DNA from: Candidatus Kaistella beijingensis
GTDB taxonomy: Bacteria > Bacteroidota > Bacteroidia > Flavobacteriales > Weeksellaceae
DNA length: 64,000 nt
Assembly (NCBI RefSeq): GCF_020084865.1
Contig: NZ_CP071953.1
Coordinates: forward strand, 992,001 to 1,056,000
Direction of reading: 5' to 3'
The notes beneath the pieces were generated by a model. It was not told the origin of the DNA. It did not search any database and saw nothing but the letters and a program-made list of their open reading frames with translations. Positions within the stretch are counted from its first letter, which is position 1; the number at the start of each line of letters is the position of its first letter. Positions 17,752-25,100 of the stretch are shown one piece after another. A program made the translations under genes and the position numbers.

Positions 17752-18561
17752 TTAAACCGACACATTATTTTCCCTCAAAGCATCATTCAGAGAGGTTTTT
17801 TTGTCGGTTGATTCTTTTCTTTTTCCGATAATTAAAGCACAAGGAACTTGATATTCTCCCGCTGGAAATTTTTTGGTGTAACTTCCAGGAATGACCACCG
17901 AACGAGCCGGAACTCTTCCCTTAATTTCAACAGGTGTTTCGCCGGTAACATCAATAATTTTGGTTGAAGCAGTGAGAACAACATTCGCTCCCAAAACCGC
18001 TTCTTTCTCTACGTGAACTCCTTCTACAACGATACATCTTGAACCAACGAACACATTATCTTCGATAATAACTGGTGCGGCTTGAAGAGGCTCTAGAACT
18101 CCACCAATTCCCACTCCACCGCTTAAATGAACGTCTTTTCCGATTTGTGCGCAACTTCCAACAGTCGCCCAAGTGTCGACCATCGTTCCAGAATCTACAT
18201 AAGCACCGATGTTTACGTAAGACGGCATCAAAATTACTCCAGGTGCGATGTACGCTCCTTCACGAGCAACTGCATGCGGAACAACGCGAACTCCTTTTTC
18301 TGCATAATTTCTCTTCAAAGGCATTTTATCGTGGAATTCGAATGGCCCCACTTCAATCGTTTCCATTTTTTGGATCGGGAAATACATTACGACTGCTTTT
18401 TTTACCCACTCGTTTACTTTCCAGCCCTCTGAAGTGGGTTCTGCAACTCGAAGCTCGCCCAAATCCAATTGACGAATGACTTCACGGATTGCCTTTTGGC
18501 TTTCCTCGTTCTGTAATAATTCTCGGTTCTCCCAAATATTTTCGATAGTTTCCTTTAACAT
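17752..18561 (-). CDS. dapD: Tetrahydrodipicolinate N-succinyltransferase
   Basis: 269-residue acyltransferase of the succinylase branch of lysine and meso-diaminopimelate synthesis. A helical N-terminal domain (1-100, with RVAEP) is followed by the left-handed beta helix of hexapeptide repeats (GAYIAPGVILMPSYVNIGAYVDSGTMVD in outline), the conserved EPLQAAPVIIEDNVFVG and GRVPARSVVIPG. The length is usual for the family. A heptamer array and a -7 box stand directly upstream, so the mRNA leader is almost wholly repeat. Confidence 0.96.
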   Translation of the reverse strand: MLKETIENIWENRELLQNEESQKAIREVIRQLDLGELRVAEPTSEGWKVNEWVKKAVVMYFPIQKMETIEVGPFEFHDKMPLKRNYAEKGVRVVPHAVAREGAYIAPGVILMPSYVNIGAYVDSGTMVDTWATVGSCAQIGKDVHLSGGVGIGGVLEPLQAAPVIIEDNVFVGSRCIVVEGVHVEKEAVLGANVVLTASTKIIDVTGETPVEIKGRVPARSVVIPGSYTKKFPAGEYQVPCALIIGKRKESTDKKTSLNDALRENNVSV

Positions 18562-18563
18562 AA

Positions 18564-18591
18564 ATGATAATTGATGGTTGATAATTGATTG
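18564..18591. repeat. 7-bp array forming the dapD 5' UTR
   Basis: Four heptamers ATGATAA, TTGATGG, TTGATAA, TTGATTG (plus strand; minus-strand units are like TTATCAA). The array fills the interval between the dapD -7 box and start codon. Confidence 0.65.
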
Positions 18592-18596
18592 AAGTG

Positions 18597-18604
18597 CAAA
18601 AATA
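18597..18604 (-). promoter_or_regulatory. -7 promoter box for dapD
   Basis: Minus-strand TATTTTTG, followed by the heptamer array and the ATG 36 bp downstream. Confidence 0.6.
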
Positions 18605-18646
18605 CAAATTCAATTCAGGATTTTGGCTAAAAAATATTTCAAGATT

Positions 18647-19186
18647 CTAAAGCACTCTTCGTACGAAAAGATAGGCATTGTTCCAATATTTTTCGTTGAG
18701 GGAAGAAATGATGACGCCTTTTGAAGTCGAGGAATGAATAAATTTTACTTCGCCGTCGCTTCCTATATCGTGAATAATTCCTACGTGGGAAACTCTGGTT
18801 CCACCTGCAGTTGCGAAGAAAACCAAATCGCCGGGTTTTGCATCGCGAATGTTGATTTCTTTTCCAGCATTCGACTGGTCTTCAGAACGGCGCGGAAGTT
18901 TGAGGTTATTTTCATCGAAAACTTTGCACACCAATCCTGAACAGTCGAATCCCGAAGAAGTATTTCCGGCATATTTGTAAGGTGCTCCAAGATATTTTTG
19001 TGCGTCTTTTAAAATTTCCTGAACATGCGAGTTTACTTTTCCGGAAAAGTTGGAATTTAAAGTTTTTAAGTCGGCGGTTTTCTTGACGGTTTTCGTTGGA
19101 ATTTCTCTTTTCACGACTACATTTTTCGAAGAGCCACAGGAAATTACAAACAAAAGCAAGAGAACTGCGAGAAAGAGATTTTTCAT
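18647..19186 (-). CDS. NlpC/P60 family lipoprotein endopeptidase
   Basis: 179 residues from the ATG at 19186; an upstream in-frame start would add seven residues before the signal peptide and is less likely. MKNLFLAVLLLLFVISCGSS is a lipoprotein signal with Cys at the lipobox. The NlpC/P60 domain has the catalytic Cys in FDCSGLVCKVF, a first His in VSHVGIIHDIG and a second polar site in FIHSSTSKG. Such enzymes cut peptidoglycan stem peptides. It is read away from prmC with about 140 bp between the starts. Confidence 0.92.
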   Translation of the reverse strand: MKNLFLAVLLLLFVISCGSSKNVVVKREIPTKTVKKTADLKTLNSNFSGKVNSHVQEILKDAQKYLGAPYKYAGNTSSGFDCSGLVCKVFDENNLKLPRRSEDQSNAGKEINIRDAKPGDLVFFATAGGTRVSHVGIIHDIGSDGEVKFIHSSTSKGVIISSLNEKYWNNAYLFVRRVL

Positions 19187-19329
19187 TTTACCTTTACTGA
19201 TTTTCAAAAATAGTGATTTTATTGGGATTATAAAGTTCTTTGCGATGATTTTCCTTTATTAACGGAAGTTGGTGAAGGTTTATTAAAAGTTTTGAAGTAT
19301 TTTTGAAAAATAATTCCATCTCTATTTAC

Positions 19330-20181
19330 ATGAATTTCGCCGCGTTAAAATCACTTTTCAAAACTGAACTTTCGGCTGCTTATTCAAAGTCGGAAATAGA
19401 TGAGCTTTACTCTATTTTTATCAAAAAAAAATTAGGTTTAAGTAAATTTGAATCGAGAAGGACGTCTGATGAAATTGTTGAAGAACATGTTATTCAAGAA
19501 TTTGGGAAAATCATCGATGAGTTAAAAACTGGGAAACCTTTTCAACAGATTTTAGGAGAAACTGAATTCTATGGACTGAAATTTTTTGTGGATGAAAATG
19601 TGTTGATTCCACGTCCGGAAACGGAGGAACTTTTGGAGTTGGCGATTGAAAAGGTACAAGTTGCAGGGTGCAAGTTGCAAGGTCTGAAAATTCTTGATAT
19701 TGGAACAGGGAGCGGAATTATTCCCATTGTGTTGAAAAAATATTTTCCTGACGCGGAAATTTCGGCGATTGATTATTCTGAAAAGGCGCTTGACGTTTCT
19801 AAAAAAAATGCAGATTTTCACAAGACAGAAATCCACTTTATTCATCAGGATTATTTGTGTGAAAATTTGGATGGAGTTTATAATGTAATCATTTCCAATC
19901 CGCCGTACATCGGAATTGATGAGGAAAATGAAATTGCTGATTCTGTAAAAGAATTTGAGCCAAAAATGGCGCTGTTTTCTCCAACTGCTAATCCATTGGT
20001 TTTTTATGAAAAAATAGCCGAAGACAGTAAAAATCATTTATCAGAAAACGGAATGGTTTTTTTGGAAATCAACCAAAAATTGGGAAATGAAACTGCGGAT
20101 TTATTTAGAAATGTTTTGTCGGTAGTGGAGTTGAAAAAGGACATTTCAGGAAATGAAAGGTTTGTTTTTGGGAGGAAATAA
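19330..20181 (+). CDS. prmC: Peptide chain release factor glutamine methyltransferase
   Basis: 283 residues from the ATG at 19330; the frame is open nine codons further up but only from a TTG. The helical N-terminal substrate domain is followed by the SAM domain: LKILDIGTGSGIIPI and the catalytic NPPYIGIDEENE. It methylates the Gln of the GGQ motif in RF1/RF2. Between LELAIEK and LKILDIG lies VQVAGCKLQG, an insertion encoded by a heptamer array (19654-19681) that is unlikely to belong to the ancestral protein. Confidence 0.93.
   Translation: MNFAALKSLFKTELSAAYSKSEIDELYSIFIKKKLGLSKFESRRTSDEIVEEHVIQEFGKIIDELKTGKPFQQILGETEFYGLKFFVDENVLIPRPETEELLELAIEKVQVAGCKLQGLKILDIGTGSGIIPIVLKKYFPDAEISAIDYSEKALDVSKKNADFHKTEIHFIHQDYLCENLDGVYNVIISNPPYIGIDEENEIADSVKEFEPKMALFSPTANPLVFYEKIAEDSKNHLSENGMVFLEINQKLGNETADLFRNVLSVVELKKDISGNERFVFGRK
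19654..19681 (+). repeat. 7-bp array inside prmC
   Basis: GTACAAG, TTGCAGG, GTGCAAG, TTGCAAG in 7-bp phase, consensus KTGCARG. It encodes extra residues in the linker before the SAM motif. Confidence 0.65.
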
Positions 20182-20332
20182 GAACTTTCTGCTGAAACAT
20201 CATTATCGATATTGAAATGCTGGAAATACTGATGCAGTGGATGTTCTAAATTGATGAAGGAAAAAGCGCGAGCGAAGCGAGCGCCGAAAAGTTATTTTGT
20301 AAACCTTCGAGAGAAAAAACCGCCTCAACTTT

Positions 20333-20412
20333 TAGCCCCGGTTGTAATGAAAATCCTTTTTTGCGGCGGCTTCGCCGCCGCAAAAAAGATTGTAATGGAA
20401 AACGGGACTGCC
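20333..20412 (+). repeat. Structured intergenic element, copy 2
   Basis: Begins TAGCCCCGGTTG and ends GTAATGGAAAACGGGACTGC, the same ends as the copy at 1781-1840 on the other strand. Its centre is a perfect 15-bp hairpin (20356-20370 with 20374-20388) with a TTC loop. The outer CCCG/CGGG can also pair. The rest of 20182-20450 has no gene; the lead-in near 20268 repeats GCGAGC. Confidence 0.7.
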
Positions 20413-20450
20413 TTCTCAAAGAAGTTGATCCTGTCTTGCTTCTAAAAATT

Positions 20451-20897
20451 TTAATGCTGCATTTTAGCAGGATCGTCGTAATTCACCATCCAGTTGATGC
20501 GGAATTTATCTGTCCACATTCCGAAATAAGCGCCCCAAAATGTTTCTGCAAGTGGCATTGTCACCGTTCCGCCTTCGGAAAGTCCGTTGAAAAGTCGGTC
20601 TGCTTCTTCTTTGGAATCTGTATTTATGGAAATTGAAATATTGTTTCCTATAACATGATGTGACGCCCATTCTCCGCCCGTGTCGGAACCCATCAAAACG
20701 GTTTCCTGAGAAATTGGTAGGGAAACGTGCATGATTTTGTTTTTGTCTTCGTCGGGAACTTGTTTTCCGTCCTCGGAAGGCGGCATATCGCCGAAACGAC
20801 CGATGTAAGGGAATTCTCCGCCGAAAACGGATTTGTAGAAATTGAACGCTTCTTCGCAATTACCGTTGAAGGTAAGGTACGCATTTACTTGTGCCAT
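20451..20897 (-). CDS. VOC family protein (PhnB/glyoxalase-like)
   Basis: 148 residues beginning MAQVNAYLTFNGNCEEAFNFYKSVFGG, the usual opening of the PhnB-like branch of the vicinal oxygen chelate superfamily. It ends with FWGAYFGMWTDKFRINWMVNYDD, the second conserved strand set. Many members of this group have lost metal ligands and their role is unknown. Single gene, no operon partner. Confidence 0.9.
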   Translation of the reverse strand: MAQVNAYLTFNGNCEEAFNFYKSVFGGEFPYIGRFGDMPPSEDGKQVPDEDKNKIMHVSLPISQETVLMGSDTGGEWASHHVIGNNISISINTDSKEEADRLFNGLSEGGTVTMPLAETFWGAYFGMWTDKFRINWMVNYDDPAKMQH

Positions 20898-21027
20898 AGA
20901 ATTTTGTTTGATATTGTTTGAATTAGTCGATGTTGTTTGATATTCAGTATCAATAAAATTAGAAGGTTATTCAAAAAAGGCATTAATTGTAAGATTCAAA
21001 ATCTACCCTTATCTGTCCGTTTTTCTT

Positions 21028-21498
21028 TTATAGGTTTTTCAGATTGGTTCTATAATTCGACTTACCGTCATAACTCTTCCAGTCACCTATTAATTCTATA
21101 AACTGGCTTTCGATTTTTTCGGTTTTCTTATTCCACATAAAGGTGTAAATAAATTTCCCTTTCAAAATTCCAGAATGCTTTCCGCTTGGTTCTTCTGCCA
21201 ATTCATATTCTCCGAAAACCAAGTTTCTTCTTTTGCCGTCTCTGTATTTTGTGATGGTCAGTTTCCCTTCGAATTTTGTATAATTTCGATCTACTAAAGT
21301 ATAACCTGCAAGGAAATATTCCTGGTCATTTTTCTTGTTTTGTTCAGAAATATTGACTTTCATCTTCATTTCCGTCTTGTCGTTGCCAATGGTTCCGACA
21401 TACGGTTTGGAATTATTGAGCCATACTTTTTCAATATTCGGCATTTGGGAAAATGCGAAAGAACTTATGAAAATAAATAGAAAAATTAGTTTTTTCAT
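21028..21498 (-). CDS. Hypothetical secreted protein
   Basis: 156 residues from the ATG at 21498 (MKKLIFLFIFISSFAFSQ, a clear signal peptide with the FSQ cleavage site). The remainder is a compact, beta-rich, Lys-rich domain with no motif I recognise (EGKLTITKYRDGKRRNL, GILKGKFIYTF). The frame is open further upstream, but that stretch is the 53-bp dispersed repeat and the adjacent gene's end, so the upstream start is rejected. Exported, function unknown. Confidence 0.75.
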   Translation of the reverse strand: MKKLIFLFIFISSFAFSQMPNIEKVWLNNSKPYVGTIGNDKTEMKMKVNISEQNKKNDQEYFLAGYTLVDRNYTKFEGKLTITKYRDGKRRNLVFGEYELAEEPSGKHSGILKGKFIYTFMWNKKTEKIESQFIELIGDWKSYDGKSNYRTNLKNL

Positions 21499-21514
21499 TT
21501 TGATTGATTTAGAC

Positions 21515-21567
21515 ACCCCGCCAAAAAATTCTACGAAATTTTCGCCACGCCTCTGAAAGAGGGAAAC
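21515..21567. repeat. 53-bp dispersed repeat, copy 1
   Basis: Matches 40684-40738 over its whole length with a few changes (ACCCCGYCAAAAA, then GCCAC, then CCTCTGAAAGAGGG). Both copies directly follow the 3' end of a leftward gene. Confidence 0.7.
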
Positions 21568-21569
21568 CG

Positions 21570-22025
21570 CTACACTCCAAATTGTTCCAAGTGATGATTT
21601 AAATGTTTTGCAAGCATATTGTTCCATTCTTGGGAAGTCATGATTCCGAAACTGGTGTTTTCCTTGCCTTCGAAAGCTTCTTTTCCTAACTGCTGAACGC
21701 GCTGAATATTTCCAACGAGTTTTTTCTTTTCCTCCTCAAAATTTTTGCGATCTGCAATGATGAAAACGGGACTTGTCGGCAAACTTTGTTTATAGGGTTT
21801 TTCGTTAACAATCTTTGGCTTTACAAATTTAGAAAGCAAAAATTTGGCAATGAAACTCGGTTTTTTATGTTTTTCAGGTTCAAAAATAAAAGAATACGCC
21901 ACATTCAGGTGTGCTAAAACTTGATCAACCGTCATTTTGCCCCATTTTCTTTGGGTTTCTGGCGTCAGCTTATTGATTCTGTCGATATAATTTTGAGCGG
22001 TTTTCGCGTCAAAAATATTTTCCAT
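21570..22025 (-). CDS. DUF1569 (DinB-like) protein
   Basis: 151 residues. MTVDQVLAHLNVAYSF and a late HLNHHLEQFGV give the His pattern of the DUF1569 branch of the DinB/YfiT four-helix-bundle metalloproteins. No reaction is established for this branch; related DinB proteins include thiol transferases. It has its own -7 box at 22047-22054 and stands between two terminator-like sequences. Confidence 0.85.
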   Translation of the reverse strand: MENIFDAKTAQNYIDRINKLTPETQRKWGKMTVDQVLAHLNVAYSFIFEPEKHKKPSFIAKFLLSKFVKPKIVNEKPYKQSLPTSPVFIIADRKNFEEEKKKLVGNIQRVQQLGKEAFEGKENTSFGIMTSQEWNNMLAKHLNHHLEQFGV

Positions 22026-22046
22026 AGTTTAAATTTTGAAGTAAAA

Positions 22047-22054
22047 CAAAGATA
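22047..22054 (-). promoter_or_regulatory. -7 promoter box for the DUF1569 gene
   Basis: Minus-strand TATCTTTG, 21 bp before the ATG. Confidence 0.6.
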
Positions 22055-22081
22055 AATATCTTTTTGAAAATGAAACCAAAA

Positions 22082-22108
22082 ATTCCGCCCCAAAAATTGA
22101 AGCGGAAT
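22082..22108 (-). terminator. Terminator of the macroglobulin gene
   Basis: ATTCCGC (minus, 22108-22102) pairs with GCGGAAT (22088-22082), followed by TTTTTGG on the minus strand. Confidence 0.65.
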
Positions 22109-22113
22109 CTAAA

Positions 22114-22141
22114 TTATTCATTTTTCATTGTTAATTATTCA
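22114..22141. repeat. 7-bp array at the macroglobulin stop codon
   Basis: TTATTCA, TTTTTCA, TTGTTAA, TTATTCA in 7-bp phase. The last unit supplies the stop codon of the leftward gene ending at 22135. Confidence 0.5.
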
Positions 22142-25100
22142 TTAATCGTCACTTTCGTTCCCTGCGTATGCGCATTCATCTGCGGTGCGTAATAGTTTTG
22201 CAAAGTGGTAATTCCGTTGCTGAACGTTCCCGAAGCATTGCACACATAATCGTATTCAAAAACGTATTTTCCTTTCGGTAGGTATTGAATATAGAAATTG
22301 GTGGAAGCATCTTTTGTGGATTGATAATAACCTAAATTGTTTTTCCATTGATAACCGGACAAAACATTTAAAGGTTCAAAACCTGCAGCTCGCATATCTT
22401 TCAGGTGAATGAATTCCATATTTCTGTCTGTGTTCAAAATCATTCTTACTGTTACTTTATCGCCCACTTTCAATGGAGTTTGAGCGGTAATTTTCAACAA
22501 CTCTTCCCCATTCTCAGTTTTGATTTTTTTATAAAGTTCTTTGGTGATGGAAATATAGCTTTCAGAAGATTTTATTTTATCCAAATCTTCGTAATACTGC
22601 CAAAATAAACCACCCTGAACAATTCCTGCACCAGGTTTTGTAATGGTGACTGTTCCTAAATTTTTGTCGATTTTATCAGATTGAATTGATTTTTTGTAAT
22701 ATCCAGTCGCACTTTGCTCTCTACCTTGTGCAAAATTTGGATTAGGTTTTCCCCATAAAATAGTTGCTTTGTCACTTTCATTGGAAGTCCAAGATTTTCC
22801 TGAATTCATAATCGTGTAAATCACTTCCGCTGTTCCACGCGACGTTCCCCAAGAATTCACTTCTTTTTGAGTGACCAACCAAATCTTCATTTCCTCAATG
22901 AAATTTTGGTCGTTTGGAGTGAGTTTGTTAAACGCTTCCAACGCTCCCGCATGATTCACGGTTTTTGAAGAATACCATCCCCAATCGTTCAGATTTTGCT
23001 TCCAATAAACTCCTTGAGTTTCCGTTTCAGTCGAGGTTTCCTTTAAATAAGTCATCAACTTTTTCGACAAATTCGTGAGTTTATACTGATCAAATAACAA
23101 TGCTGCACGATGTAGTCCAAAGAACGTGAAATCGGTGATTTTCGCAGTTGATGCTTTTTTGATGACCAAGTTTTTCAACGTCGCGCCTTTTCCTTTTAAT
23201 GGATATTGATTTTCCCAATAATGACGGGTATCAAGATAATCCAAAACATAATTATTCCATACCTCTTTTGTCGCGCTGAGCGAAGCCGAAGCGTCCCAAT
23301 ATTTGTTCACTTCATTATCCACATAAGAAATCAGTTTGGAAACCATTTCTTTTTGCTCACTTCCCTGATAATCAGCAACATTTCCTTTCAACCATTCATT
23401 GATTCTGCCTAAATTTTTCAGAATATACAGCGAATTGTAGTACGAACTCGGATAACCTGCATACCAAGAAAATCCGCCGTCAGGATTTTGCAGTTTTTTC
23501 AGTTCTGCCCAATCGTTTTTAATGGAATTTCGCATCGTGTTCGCATCGAAAATTCGAGACAATTTCTGCATCTGTTCCGTTTCATCCTTGCTTTCCAAAA
23601 CCCAAGGCGTTTCTTCTAAAAGTAATTGTTTCAACTCTTGATTTTTTTCCAAATTGGAAATCAACAAGCCTTTGCTTTGATATTCATCAAAAACAGTTTT
23701 CATTTTTGGATTGGCTTTAAATATTTCGGAAGCCAAAACATCGGCAAACCATTTGTTGAAAACCACATCCGCAGAATTATTCTGGTCGTTTTTCAAGCTT
23801 GGAAGCGCAAACATAATTTCCCAAATAGGATTGGTCGTCAGTTCCAAAGTATTCGCAAAATTTGTCGCCGTAGTCGAAGTATTTTTAGCCAAATTTTCCA
23901 AAGTGAAAGTTTTGGTTTGACCTTCCTTCACAAAAATCGGCACGGCATCGGTAACCAACATTCTGTTTGGTAAAACCGCAATTGCTTTTTGCTCACCGTC
24001 GCTGAAATTTCCTGCTTTCGCAACGATTTTAATGATGATGGAAGAAACATCGTTTGGAACTTTCAATTTCCAATTCACCACTGAATTTCCGTTTTCATGC
24101 AGAGAGAAAGTCTGTTCTTTGTTGTAACCTGCAACCGCCGTCAATTGGGAAATTCCGAATTTTTGTGTAATATCTTCGTTGGTAAAAGCATCCAAAATCT
24201 GCAATTGCGCTGTTCCAATCAATTTTTCATTGACCAAACTTGAGAGTTTTGATTGCAAATTCAGTTCATCGCCTTCTCTCAAAAACCTTGGATAATTCGG
24301 CGTTACAGAAAATTCTTTTTGGGTTACGACTTCTTTCTGCAAAGTTGCGGCTCTTGCATCTTTCGTGTGTGTCAAAAACATCAGTTTCCATTGTGTTAAT
24401 GCTTCCGGAGAAGTAAATTCGAATGAAACATTTCCGTCTTTGTCGGTCATTAAATTTGGATAGAAAAATGCGGTTTCGTTCAGATTTTGGCGAACGGGGA
24501 TTTTCTCTAATTCTTTTGTTGATACAACATTTGAACTTGTTTTCAGTGATGCGGTTTTTGTTTCCATTAATCCTTGCTGTTCAACTTGCACACCAGAAAC
24601 ATTACCTGCAACCGAATCCATTACAACTGCTTCCTTTGCAACTGCCATTGGTGCGGCAACAGATGCATAACCTCTAATTCGTAATTGACGTCCGTAAATC
24701 CCTCCATCAAACCAACTGAAATTCGGGAACTGAATTCCTTCTTGGTTCAAGTATTTATATCTTTTGCTAAAAGTTTCCTGCGCCAAATTTTCATTGATTC
24801 CGTAAGAATTCAGAATGAAATATTTTTGGTAAAGCTGTTGCCAAGAATACGTGTTCACCGCAAACTGATCAAGCGACATATCGTACATATTCGCCAAAAC
24901 TTCAGCATTGATTTTTTCGTTTTGGTCGCCCAAAATTTTCACCGTCCATTTTTCTTTTTCGTTCGGCTGCAATTTGTCACGGAACGTCACGGTTTCAATT
25001 CGCAGTGGTTTTTTGTCGGAAGCAATTTTCAGATTGACACTCTTAGTTTGAACATCGTTAAAAGCTACCAATTGAAACTGAACATTGATTTGGTCGATAC

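Noticed and set aside
20506..20859. 117-residue Arg-rich ORF opposite phase in the VOC gene
   Set aside because: It is a shadow frame of the clear VOC protein with an unnatural Arg/Phe composition.
20906..20944. GTTTGATATT repeat upstream of the VOC gene
   Set aside because: Three 10-bp units with a 9-bp break and high AT; weak compared with the other arrays.
21499..21627. Longer N-terminus of the secreted hypothetical protein
   Set aside because: The extension would be translated repeat and the adjacent gene's end; the signal peptide begins at 21498.
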